The notes under the pieces are model-generated. The model was not told where the DNA came from. It saw nothing but the letters and a program-made list of their open reading frames with translations, and searched no databases. Of a DNA stretch of 64,000 nt, positions 19,012-29,865 are shown piece after piece. Position 1 is the stretch's first letter. Every line of letters begins with the position of its first letter. Where the stretch lies: positions 3,349,621 to 3,413,620 of the forward strand of contig NC_136012.1 of the NCBI RefSeq assembly GCF_048128805.1. Reading direction: 5' to 3'. Both the position numbers and the translations under genes were made by a program. The stretch is from Centroberyx gerrardi. Taxonomy: Eukaryota > Chordata > Actinopteri > Beryciformes > Berycidae.

Positions 19012-20891
19012 ATGGCGGAGGTGGAGTCGTCGGCTGAATTCTCCAGCTCGTTGACGAGCGCAAATCTACCGCCACCGAGGACCCGCATCTTCAAGATCAT
19101 CGTGATAGGGGACTCGGGGGTCGGGAAGACCTGCCTCACCTACCGCTTCTGTGCCAGCAAGTTCCCCGAGAAGACCGAGGCCACAATCGGGGTGGACTTC
19201 AGGGAGAGGCTGGTCGAGATTGACGGCGAGAAAATCAAGGTGGGCACGACGGAGAGAATATAGTAATAGTTACTGGATAGCTAGTAGTAATGTTACTGGA
19301 AAACCCGTTGGATGAGTAAACACACAGGCACACAGAGCTCGTGGTATAAGACACTGACATGACTGCCTTTGCCTCCGTTCCGTTCTCTTGTAATGTCTGG
19401 CCAAACCGCGTTGAAAACTGATAATTGAATATTCCCTTTCTTATCAGCAAAGGCGCATAACAGGTAGAACATGACTCAAGATGTTTTCTGAGTAATTAGG
19501 TTCCACTGGTAATTTCGGCATTCATATTATCCACCAAGCAGCTCTTAACATCAATAAAATGTTAACCTTAATAACCGGTTCTCCTGTTACTATCACAATC
19601 TTCTTCCACCGATATACACCGTGGTGGGTGGTAGCGAACAGCATGAACCAATTCAGTTGCTACTTGGTGGATCACTTTTATGCCAGATTTTACCAGAAGA
19701 CCCGAATGGGTCATAAATGTTCTTAACTCATGTTCTACCAGGTATGTATATTTGCCAGTGAATAATGCCAAATTGAAGGCAAAATCCACCCTAAACATTT
19801 TGACATTATTAAAAAAGCTATTGGCGATGTATCTTACATTCCTAGGTCCATTTTGTAGTTTGGTGGTGTATTTTTATTATTTCTGTGGATAGCTGGCTAA
19901 AAATAGACAATATGACATCATGTTGAGACATCTCCATTGCAGCTACAATGGAGTCTGATAGCAGAAAATGATTCATCTATCTATAACACCAACGGTAAAC
20001 GTCAGGTTTTGGTGTCAGTCCCTCAGAATCAAACAGCAGGGGCTTCTTTCCAGACTCACTATTTTGCACTGATGTTCAGCAATCATACAGGGAGAAATCC
20101 ATTGCAGAAGAGGCAGAGAGACCAATTTAATCACTGACAGTAGCCTCAATAGACCAGAATGCAATGCAGCTACAACACACATTGGGTGTTGACTAAAGGG
20201 TGTGGCCACGATCATAGACATGCCCCAATGTTCATGAACTAGTTATGGAACTTGGTTAATGGAACTTGGCGTGACGTTCCCTCCATACAAGCAAGAACAT
20301 CATGTATCAGGGCTGGCTGGTACATAGCAGTACTGATTGCCTCGCCACAGTTGAATCATTTCCACAGTGTCCCTCTTGTCTCTCCACCTGCAGATCCAGC
20401 TGTGGGACACGGCAGGCCAGGAGCGCTTCAGGAAGTCCATGGTGCAGCACTACTACCGCAACGTGCACGCCGTCGTCTTCGTCTACGACGTCACCAGCGC
20501 CGCCAGCTTCCGCAGCCTCCCGGCCTGGATCGAGGAGTGCAAGCAGCACGCTCTGGGCACTGAGGTCCCGCGGATCCTAGTCGGCAACAAGTGCGACCTG
20601 CGGGACTCGATCCAAGTGGGCACGGATGTGGCGCAGCAGTTCGCCGACGCCCACTCCATGCCGCTGTTCGAGACGTCCGCCAAGAACCCCGCTAACCAGG
20701 GGGACGGCAGTTACGGTTGTGGGAACAGCGACCACGTGGAGGCCATTTTCATGACGGTGGCCCACAAGCTGAAGTCTCAGAAGCCGCTGGTGTTGAGCCA
20801 GCCGCCCGGGGGGCCCGGGACCGTCGCCCTGAGCAGCGGGAGGGACGACAGGGGGGACGGGGCGAGGAGCTGGGGCTGCGGCAGCTGCTGA
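19012..20891 (+). CDS. rab33b: RAB33B, small GTPase of Golgi traffic and autophagy (2 exons)
   Basis: Exons 19012-19239 and 20394-20891 encode 241 residues. Rab33B works at the medial Golgi and recruits ATG16L1 during autophagosome formation (family knowledge). Seen motifs: P loop GDSGVGKT (mammals have GDSNVGKT), switch [20 protein letters not shown], switch [26 protein letters not shown], and ETSAKN. Compared with my memory of the human protein there is an insertion of about nine residues rich in Gly between SAKNPAN and DHVEAIFMT, and the tail is longer and Gly/Arg rich. The chain ends in C-G-S-C, where mammals end in a CXC prenylation signal. The start is chosen because MAEVESS matches the family amino end. 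The upstream 130 bases are the likely promoter and 5' UTR. Confidence 0.95.
19425..19800. mobile_element. Long-inverted-repeat MITE family L, copy 1
   Basis: Left part 'ggtagaacatgactcaagat' is the inverse of the right part 'cttaactcatgttctaccag'; the middle contains 'caccgtggtgggtggtagc'. Three further copies at 28110-28515, 36445-36860 and 42590-42990 share these blocks. No coding capacity. It lies in the rab33b intron. Confidence 0.7.
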
Positions 20892-22060
20892 GACAGAGAA
20901 AGACTGAGGGAAAGAGGGAGACGACTTCAGCCTGAGACTATACAAGGACGATGGGATGGAAGATGGAGAGAGCTGAGGGAAGAGCGGAGGCCTAGAGAGA
21001 GAGACAGAAAAAAGAATGGAGCCAGCAAGTGGCTTCACAATCAGAAAAAACGCATAGATGAATGTCTCTATCAGAACAGAATACATTTGCCCAATGCTTG
21101 TGCTTGCCTTTATGAATAATTTGTGGGTCGTTGTACGATTGCTGATTTGGAATGCCAAAATCTACTGTTGGTCCATGGAAATGCTCCTCATCAACAAGCC
21201 AAAAATCTGATCCTAAATCAGCTCTCCTGTAAGAGTAATTCAAGCCCAGAGCCTGCATGCATTATCTTTCAGTTCACTGATCTAAATGGTTCCACTGGTC
21301 ACGGAAAACATAATAACCCAAAACAACAGCTTTTCTCATTACATATGTCACATATGTAATACTTTAAGCAAGCCAAAACAAGACCTAAGACATCCAGATC
21401 AACAACTCAACAAAATGTAACACATGAACATGGACACAGACGGATATTGTTTGTGGAAATTACGCTCTATGTAATTGAATATTCACAGAGAAGTAACTGA
21501 ATTAGATCAGCATCACTGGTCAGGTCATATAAATGAGCTTCACTTTGATCTGACGTGAGAGCAGAATTACTATTCTGTAGACTTAGTTCTTACCTTATAT
21601 GTATTCTCACACATACATTATACTCATTATACACAAATCATGGCTGGGGAAGTCAGTTTTTCCAAAAATTGAAAATCTTTATTCTTTAAAAGGTTTTTAT
21701 ATCATATCTTAAAGGGAATAATTTGGGAATAATGCTCTGTTAGTATCCAATGCATAGCAATTTCACATGGAATTGAATGGAAAATGAATTGACCCCAGCC
21801 TTAGTAAGACTCTTACATTTTCATACTACTGAACAAAAACAATGTGAACTGCACTGGAGTGATCACACATCCACATTTATCACACTTGCTGCAACTGCAA
21901 TAATAATAATGGTAATAATGGAATACTTCATTGCTCCCTGTAGGGAAATCCTGTTTTGTCTTGCTCAAGGACACTTCAGCAGTATCATGCGCCTGCTCAT
22001 TCTTTAATCTCATGGGAGGTCTCCTCTAAACTTTAGTACTTGCCTGCTCAGGTACCCATT
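20892..22060. other. rab33b 3' untranslated region and following spacer
   Basis: No conserved coding sequence was found on either strand. The 193-residue minus frame at 20577-21158 is antisense to rab33b exon 2. The true 3' end of rab33b was not located; an AATAAA at about 24638 is a candidate if the UTR is long. Confidence 0.45.
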
Positions 22061-22064
22061 AAGC

Positions 22065-23065
22065 CTAGGTCACACTACAGGATTTTACACTGCTTGTTAG
22101 GCCAACTGGACCATTCCGACTGTTGGGGTCAGTCAGGGCGAGTTCGAGGGAGTCTGAGTGAATCCGGGCTAGTCAGGGTGAGTCTGAGTTTGGAAGAAAG
22201 AAGGTCCGTACACTGTAGCTCCCTTTAGTTCATTTTATTGAACATCCCACATGTGACGTTTCGAGCTATTGCTCTTCTTCAGACATCTGTGGCAGAGTCT
22301 GAGTTTGGGCCAGTCAGGATGAGTCTGGGCTAATCATGGTGAGTCTGGACTAGGCAGAGGATTTGTGGCCAGTCAGGATGAGTCTGGGCTAGTTGGGGTG
22401 AGTTGTGGTCAGTCTCAAGCAGTCTGGACAAGTCAGGCTGAGTCTGGGCTAGTTAGGGGAGTTGTTGCCAGTCACAGTGAGTCTGGGCCAGTTAGGGTGA
22501 GTCTGGACTAGTTGGGGGAGATGGCTGTCATGGCTAGTCGAAGGGAGTCTGGGTGAGTTGGGGCAACTCTGGGCTAGTCAAGGTGAGTCTGGGCTAGTTG
22601 GGGTGAGTCCTCGTTAATCGGGACTGACGGTCAGCAGATTATACTGCAGTGTGAACAGGTTTAAGACTCCTGACAACTCCAGACCAGTCGTCGCCGACTA
22701 GATTTTTCCTAGCAGTTTGATTTGGTCGGTCCAGTGTGGCTGTGCTCTTGTAGTGTGAAGCGGTCCTAGACTTGCCAAAACTGAAATCTGAGTGACCCCG
22801 GAAACATCCAGTGGGAGTTTTAAAAAAAAAAGAATGAACCGGAAGATACAACAGCAACAAAAAGGGGAGAAGAAAAATTGCTAATAGAGGAGCAAAGCTG
22901 CCACCAACAGGCCAGCCACAGCCTCACATCAGAGAATCTGGTAGTGTGTGCTCCCTTGTCTTCATCTTTGCGCCGTCTCCTAGTGTGAACACCTTTCTGA
23001 TGCTACAAGGATTTTACACAAGGCCAGTCATCTAGTCTGTACTTAACAGTCTAATAGACTGACTT
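22065..23065. repeat. Probable DNA element carrying a degenerate 20-bp minisatellite
   Basis: From 22120 to about 22625 a unit of the form 'gtgagtctgggctagttggg' is repeated some two dozen times with many substitutions. Outside it, phrases such as 'ggtcacactacaggatttta' at 22068, 'tgtagtgtgaagcggtccta' at 22748 and 'ctacaaggattttacac' at 23004 suggest inverted or direct ends of one mobile unit. The array is interrupted by the 101-bp insertion at 22194-22294. Confidence 0.6.
22194..22294 (-). ncRNA. Hammerhead-ribozyme-like motif in a 101-bp insertion
   Basis: On the minus strand, 22284-22255 reads CUGAAGA, a stem II of GAGC/GCUC closed by AAUA, then GAAAC and GUC, which fits the hammerhead core. 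The flanks CCACAGAUGU and ACAUGUGG pair as stem I. Stem III is only the self-complementary ACGU, so two molecules would have to pair, as reported for Penelope-like element hammerheads. A 14-base direct repeat (gagtctgagtttgg at 22180-22193 and 22295-22308) brackets the insertion. Past the core comes AATAAAA. Activity is untested. Confidence 0.6.
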
Positions 23066-25194
23066 GGGCTTTAGTGCTGGAGAAAAAAAAAACCTGGTTT
23101 CATCTGCCGAGCTCTAACGAAGGAACTGATTTTGAACAGCTCAGGTCAGATCAGCTCATCAAGCCAGTCAGTGTGACAAGTGTACAAAACACACAGATTC
23201 ACACATTGGAGTGGCTTCACTGGAATGGTTAAAGCCTGGTACTAGGAAATGTTCATATTTTTTTTTTTTTTTTTTTAAACAGAAAGCTCCCTAATCTAGG
23301 ACAAGGCTTAAAGGAATACACCGAGTTTTTGGTCAGCTTAGTGTGTTAGCATGGAGTATCGGAGCCAACAATCTACCAGGGATTCATGGATGATATTGGT
23401 GTCTATGCTCTCGTCAGCCTAGTGGGAAAGTTGAACAATGGGCCAATCTCCCAAAAGCCTGGCGTATTCCTTTAATCCATGTCTGTCAAACTGGCCTACC
23501 CATCTGTTGATGCTTACATTCAAAGTGTTAGACACATCAGAAATCCCTTGGGAAATGGATAAAGGATACAAAGGGAACCTGTAAGAAGGCTCTGTCAGCT
23601 TCATACTCGGTCCATGGGATGGAGTTTAGAAAATTCGGTTTTAGCCTTTTTTTAGGTTTGTGTTTTAGCGTGTGCATTCCTCAGTGTATGAAAGGCTGTA
23701 CAATTGCTAGACCGGTAAACAAGAATACTGTATTGTGTGAATCAAATGGTGAGAACACATACCTCTCATAGTCTACAAGGTTTTTGTAGTGTGCACCTCT
23801 CAGGCGTCTCAACATGTAAACGGATGCCTATAGCCATTGCTTATCCTGTATGTAAGCTTATGATACACTATTCAGCATGTCTCGCAAACACCATTGTATT
23901 GCAGCCAATGGCATCAAATCATTTTCCTTTAAAGCCATGATGCACCGTAGGCCGGTATAATAACATATCCGGATCACATTGTTTTGTGTCTTAGTGGTTC
24001 TGAATGTCAATGTTTTTTGCCAATGTTGCTTTTCTGGGTTTTTGTGGCCACAGCTGGTTCTGTGGCTCCTCTGTTACTCAGTGCCATGTTCAGCTGTACA
24101 CAAGCTTCTTCTGATGTTGAGGGATGCCGACCATCAATAAAACCAAATGGCCTTCTCTCAGGATTCTCACGGTCTAGAGGCTATGCATTTGGATCGGAAA
24201 GACCGCGAGCACCGAGACCGGTAGTGTTTTATGTCTTTGTACGCACCTGCATCCCAGTGGCCTGCGTCAACGATGGGACAATACAAGAAAAGGGAACGTG
24301 CGGGTGTTCGTCGGTTCAGATTTGGTCGCTTTCTTCCGTTCTTTAAGTGTCCTTTATGTTTCTGCGCTAAAGGGAAATGATCAGCTGGTTTCTCCTCCCT
24401 CACGTTCAGTCCTCGTTTACTTTGCCTTACCTTTGCTCACTGCTGCCATGAACGACAACAACAGCAGTACTGTACATGTACTCTATGGAACATCGTTGAA
24501 TATCTCATTGCAAGTGCCCTGAAAAAAAATCAAAGTACAGTATGGCATTAATTCACCAAGAGACTAATGAGTGGAACACAAACTATGGACTACAGAAAAG
24601 GGAGAAGCTTGCAATGGTTTTGTCATGTGTAACCTTGCAATAAAGTATCCTGAACATTTCAAGGTGTGTCCTTTTATGCTCGTCACTCCCCAAGTAGAAG
24701 TATCACTTGATGAAATGCTAACAACTCATACAGGTTTTATTAATGAAATGCAACATGATAAAATAACATAGGATTTGCTATGAACTGAGAACACACCTCA
24801 CATTCAGGTGGAATACTGCATACAGGTTCTTTTGGGGGGTTTCAGTTTCTCACACAGATAGGTTAAGGTTTCAAAAATGTGTTTGGCAACGAAAAGTTAA
24901 TGCTTGTGTTGATATAAAGACGCTGTATAAGTCCACAGTCCAAAGTGCTTTGTCTAATCGAGGAATCAGTCGACCGCAGAATCCACTCAAGTAACGTCTC
25001 AAAACAATCCATCTTCACAACTTTGGCCTCTTCTAGCTGTAACTCAGTCTTGAGAATCCTCCCCTCTGTCCGTCCCAAATGATCAGTGAGGAGTCTGTGC
25101 AGGGCAAAATATCTTTGAAATACAATCCATCCCTCCTCACTGGACTTAAGAAAACCCATAGAAAACCAGAAGTGGTACTGGTGTGGATCTCTTG
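23066..25194. other. Spacer between rab33b and the four-helix gene
   Basis: Holds the MITE at 23308-23475; the rest shows no gene I can support on either strand. The minus-strand part nearest 25194 is the likely 3' UTR of the four-helix membrane gene. Confidence 0.4.
23308..23475. mobile_element. Short MITE flanked by TTAA with 'aaggaatacac' ends
   Basis: Ends read TTAAAGGAATACACCGAG and CTGGCGTATTCCTTTAA, giving imperfect inverted repeats with TTAA target sites. The interior contains 'gtgttagcatggagtatcgg' and 'ccaatctcccaaaa'. Related sequence occurs at 12290-12425, 26535-26550 and around 41555-41680. Confidence 0.7.
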
Positions 25195-28100
25195 TCAGGT
25201 CAGTCTGCTGTACGGAGGCAGTTTGGAGGGACCCTCCTCTTCCTCGATGCTGTCGGTCGGCTGGGCTGGCGAGTTGAAGAGGCTGTCGTTGCCTCCTGCT
25301 GGATGGAGAGGGGAAACTAGATCAGATGATCGCTGAGAGCAAAACTGCATCATTGCAAAGTACTATAAACTTGTATTCATTCAGCAGCGGTGGCCACCAC
25401 AGCAAGTAAACTAATATCACTGTCAGAGAAAATGGCATTGGATTTCCCTACAACACAAATAAGTAGAGGATCAGAGATTAGAAATATCAAAGAAATAGCA
25501 TTTTGACCTTGTAACCTGCACTATAACTAAAACACGGACCACTATCCACACTACCACTATTATTAAATTAACTACATTCATTTGATGGAAACACTTTTTT
25601 ACTCTTTTTTTTATTCTAGTAAGGATTAATGGCAACAACGTTCATCATCATTCAACATTAGTTCTTACCTTGCCAGGTACAAACCAGCTCAGTGTCCGAG
25701 GGATCGCTCTGAGGAACCAGCGTCTCCTGGAACACACACACACACACAAAATGAAAGCGATTGGTGAGTCTGATAAAACCCAAACAAATTACATCCCTGG
25801 ACATATTATGCAGCTCTACAATGTGGCCTGACAGTTGTATCTCTATGCTGATGGTGTTTGTTGTATACACAGTCAGTGTTGAGTATATTTCAATATGCTT
25901 TCAGTCTCATCAAATTTGCATTTCTGATCAAAAGATGAATATAAGGTGAAAGTACAGACAGTCAACTACTGATTGTCTTTTTACATTACGTTTAGTCTCC
26001 CATATTTCAAGTTTAAAGACAACCTGATTTCAGATAAATTAAAAAAGGTGTCAAAAGGTACATTTTTAGATGCATATCCCTAACATGCAATAATGGGGTG
26101 AAGTTTGTGATCTCTCAACATTACCAGACTGTTGATGACCTCAAGTGTAATAGAGGCCCACACTGCAGTCATTGCATTTGTGCCATTTCAGATATAAAAT
26201 GGACTCACTGACGCCATTATAACACTACTCCTCCCACTGTGATTCAACGGATTTATAAACTGTGATTGACTGTGAGAAACAATCCGTGCGAACGGATTTG
26301 TAAACTAAATCCGTTCGCACAGTTTACAAATTCGTTCGCACGGATTGTGAATCCGAGGGCACGGTTTAGAAATCCGTTCGCACAGTTTACAAATCTGTTC
26401 GCACGGATTTACACATCAAGTTTTTTTTTCTACCATGTGACCCCAGAGGGGCTCCGTACAGCAGAGACATCCTCCATTAAACTTTCCCATAGAACTCAAC
26501 AGAAAATTAGCCAAGGGCAGCCCACGGTTGAAAGGAATACACTGACTTTTGTCACCTGTTAGATATCAATCTGTGATGTTCAGTGAATTCCAACCCAACA
26601 CTTCAGCAGCTCATTTCACTGATTAGTGTATCATCAACCAGAGAGGAGGAACTAACCAGTGAAATCACCTGCTGTGGTGATTGGTTGGAATGGAAACTTG
26701 CAGACTCAGCCCTCCATGGCACATGGTTGAGAATCAGTAGTCTAAAGTTTGAACGCCATTTGTTTTGACTGTGTTTTTCCCTACCAGTCCAGTTCTGGCA
26801 TCGTAGCAGCCGCAGTAGGGAAGGCTCCGGCAGCCCACATAGGAGATGAGAGAGGAGAGAGCCAGGCTGATGGCGCAGGACAGCAGGATGGTGGCATTCG
26901 CCCCCTTCACCATCCGATGCAGCACGAACGTCTGAGCAGAGACAAGGACAGCGCGCATTATTATGCATGGATTATACTGAGATCACCTGTCAATCAAACA
27001 GTGTGTCCAGTACTGGGACGTCTTTTTCCTTGGATTTTCTGTTGATGCAGTTTGAGTTTCTCTTTTCTTTGTCTGTTCAGCCATGGTGGCTATCACTGCT
27101 CATGCTAACTACCCAGTTCTTCTTCTGTTTATTACTGCCTGCATCATTCCTGGGGGATGACATGTTTACTTGTTTATCCTGACATGAATCTATATGAAAT
27201 AAATTCATCATATACTGTATATATATATAATGTGTGTGTGTGTGTGTGGTGGTTACCACTTCAGGACTGTGGTGGTGGTGGAAGACCTCTTCATCCTCCT
27301 CCCCGTAGGTCAGCGTCAGGCAGGAGTAGGATGATACGAACACCAAGGCCACCCAGGAGCACCCAGCGGCCACCACCATCACACTCACCTTGGGTAGAGG
27401 TCAGACAAGTTCAAACAAGGAAATGACTGTATGTGTGTGTGTGTATTTCTTATCTTTTCGCTGCTCAGAAATTAAACTGACCACATTGTTTAATACCTTC
27501 TGCAGGAGAACTATAGTAATCGTACATACGCATTATAAATGGAGATCAAAGACCTAGCCAAAATTGCCAGAAATCCATTTAGAAAACATATCTAAAAAGA
27601 AAAAAGTCACACCAGGGGAGTATTCAGGACCAATGTTCCCTCTAAGTTGATAGTTTGGTGACTTATATCTAATAATTTATCACACTGACCAAATAATATC
27701 AGTTTTCAGTCGTTACTCCACTTTGTCCCTAGAAATTTAGTCTCTTTATATATTAAGGTGGTTTGGAGTTCTGGTGGCAAATGATATTAGATGCAGGGAC
27801 TTTGGCATAGCTTAGGGTTTAGTGAAGTGATGCTGCTGATATAAGGTCTTATAAGAATATTATAGGTATATTATAGTGATACCATAGGAGATTAATACTT
27901 TGATACCATTAAGTGCAATACGGTCACCATTAAACTCACCATTTATGTAGTAGCCTGCTACAGACACTTGAATATTACAGGCACATTACAGTGATTTCTT
28001 CTCTACTACTCAGCAATGTAATGAAAGGGACTCACCAATATTGAGTTTTTCCTCTGGGAGGCAAACAGTGCCAGAACACCTGGAGAGGCCATGATCTACA

Positions 28101-28778
28101 AGGAAGTTAAAGTGACCAGAATCGGATGGAAAGATCAGCATAAGCATACACTCAAGTCTAAAGTCATGTTAGATCTTTTAAGAATCGCTAGGGTCTTCTG
28201 GTTAATTCGGCGTATAGATGATCCACCAAGCAGCACATTATTCTATTCAAATCTAAACCTTTAGAACTGGTTTGCTACTGCCCACCGTGGTGTAGTTTGA
28301 TGGAACAAGATTGAGGGAATAACGGGCCGACCAACACTAAAGGTTTTACTAAAATAAGTGCTGCTTTGTGTGTTAGATGTATGGCCAAATTAAGAGTCGA
28401 TTCTAAGGATTTGTTAAAGGTCCTAAGTCATGTTCTACGAGGTGTGTACGTTTACCGAAAAGCGAGGAAACATTAAACTGCCAGATTTTTGAATGGAGTT
28501 TGGGAAAGTAACAGTGCTAGGAGCAGTTAGTCCAGAAATACGAGCCCGCCACGACGATTAAGTAAAAAAAAAAAAAAGACTTCAAAGATTCTGATAGAGG
28601 ATCAATATCTCACCAGTCCTCCCCATATTGGTGTCCTGGTGGTACTCAGCGGGGTGTCCTTCCGGAAAACAGCGTCCATAAACCCGCAGACCACGCAAAG
28701 CCCCGCACAAGCTATCTGGAGGATACCGAGGACGAGCACACTCTTCTGGTTGAAGATGAAGTACCTGTACCGGTCCAT
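25195..28778 (-). CDS. Four-helix membrane protein of unidentified family (6 exons)
   Basis: Exons in transcript order 28778-28614, 28095-28036, 27388-27257, 26931-26785, 25726-25669, 25298-25195 join in phase to 221 residues. It begins MDRYRYFIFNQKSVLVLG. Hydrophobic segments lie near residues 13-34, 53-72, 76-98 and 128-150, which predicts four membrane helices with both ends cytosolic. Between helices 1 and 2 is DTPLSTTRTPIWGG; between 3 and 4 is an acidic, histidine-rich loop (GEEDEEVFHHHH). A GCRSLPYCGC cysteine cluster follows helix 4, and the tail is acidic (IEEEEG) and ends LPPYSRLT. The 'DTPxWxG' spacing and layout recall the CD20/TMEM196-like group, but I do not recognise an orthologue and human 4q31.1 has no such gene between RAB33B and SETD7 that I know of. 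Splice sites and helix pattern make a real gene likely. Confidence 0.8.
26240..26415. repeat. Cluster of direct and inverted 'ccgttcgcac' repeats
   Basis: TTCGCAC occurs at 26314, 26335, 26377 and 26398, each followed by 'agtttacaaat' or 'ggatt', and its complement GTGCGAA at 26286. 'aatccgtgcgaacggattt' and 'aaatccgttcgcac' form a palindrome. This is CpG-rich compared with its surroundings and lies in an intron of the four-helix gene. Confidence 0.8.
27580..27760. repeat. Dispersed repeat shared with 37640-37800
   Basis: Shares 'gtcaca.cagg.gag', 'accaatgttccctct.ag' and 'tatcacactgaccaaa' with the later copy in the same orientation. Family unknown to me; both copies lie beside genes on the minus strand. 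Confidence 0.6.
28110..28515. mobile_element. Long-inverted-repeat MITE family L, copy 2
   Basis: Contains 'gatgatccaccaagcagcac', 'cccaccgtggtgtagtttga' and 'cttaa'-type right end 'aagtcatgttctacgaggtg' followed by 'gtacgtttaccga'. Aligns block by block with 19425-19800, 36445-36860 and 42590-42990. It lies in intron 1 of the four-helix gene. Confidence 0.7.
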
Positions 28779-29807
28779 CTCCAGGCATAAAACCGCTTAC
28801 AGTCCCCTACTACGTCGGTGTCTAACTGTCGCAGTCAGTGGTGGTGCATTTGTTTTGTGTCTCCGAGCGGGAGAAACTTCAAGTTAGCTTAATGCTTGGT
28901 GTCTTTTTGAAGGCTTTCTGCGGAGTCAAAACTATGGAAAGGTGTAACATATGACCACATTTAGGCGAGTGTCTTCAAGGTCCAAAATGCAGTTAATATT
29001 TTCATTCAGAAAGCGACACTGAACCTACTTTTCTCTTCCGGGCAGCACGGTGGTTTCGGTGTTGACTCAGGTGAGTTTATCCATTAACCTGGCTGACCAA
29101 GCAGCAGGTGCAAAACACACGTTTAACTCCTTCTGTGCCGGACAACTCGATAATTACGAAATAGGTAATGATGAATTATAACCAAGTAATGGGATAGGAT
29201 CTTTTAAGGGAACAAATAATGTCTTTCTTATTTTATACTGACTGGAGGTCATAGTTTACCCACTCTTTATTTACCACCACATGCCTGATTATAATGAAAT
29301 GTTAGGCAATATATTCTTACGCCAAGCAATATAGTCCCTGAACAGTAGCTAAACAAAGTGGTTGCTAAACCACACCTAAGCAGGTGCAAGGGGTGTTTAA
29401 GCCCTCATGACTGTCTTACAGGTGGAGGTGGGGAGTGTTGCTGTGGGGGTTACTTCCCAACTCCTCCCCTAAAACATGGCAAGGTGAAGTGTCCTTAGCA
29501 GGTAGACCCTCGACCAAATCACTTTTTTTTTTTAATAGTCGTGCAGTTGTCTGACACCAGAAACAGATTGATTGTGAATTTTTGGTCCAACACTGTCCGG
29601 AATTGGCCAAAATGATGTTACTTGCAAAGACTGTGATGGTTAGTAAATTATATGCATTATATAGCATAAACACCACATGCAATATAGGCTATTTATACCA
29701 AACCCAGGTTTGATGTTAGGGAAATACCAAACTAATTTTCAATACTATTAGAGTTATTTGGGAGGGGCTTTCTGGAAGAAAACCAGGTGTGTCAGATTTA
29801 TATTTTA

Positions 29808-29865
<58 letters not shown>

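Noticed and set aside
20577-21158. 193-codon open frame on the minus strand
   Set aside because: It is antisense to rab33b exon 2 and its 3' UTR; Pro/Ala/Val-rich composition follows from GC-rich sense codons and no conserved motif is present.
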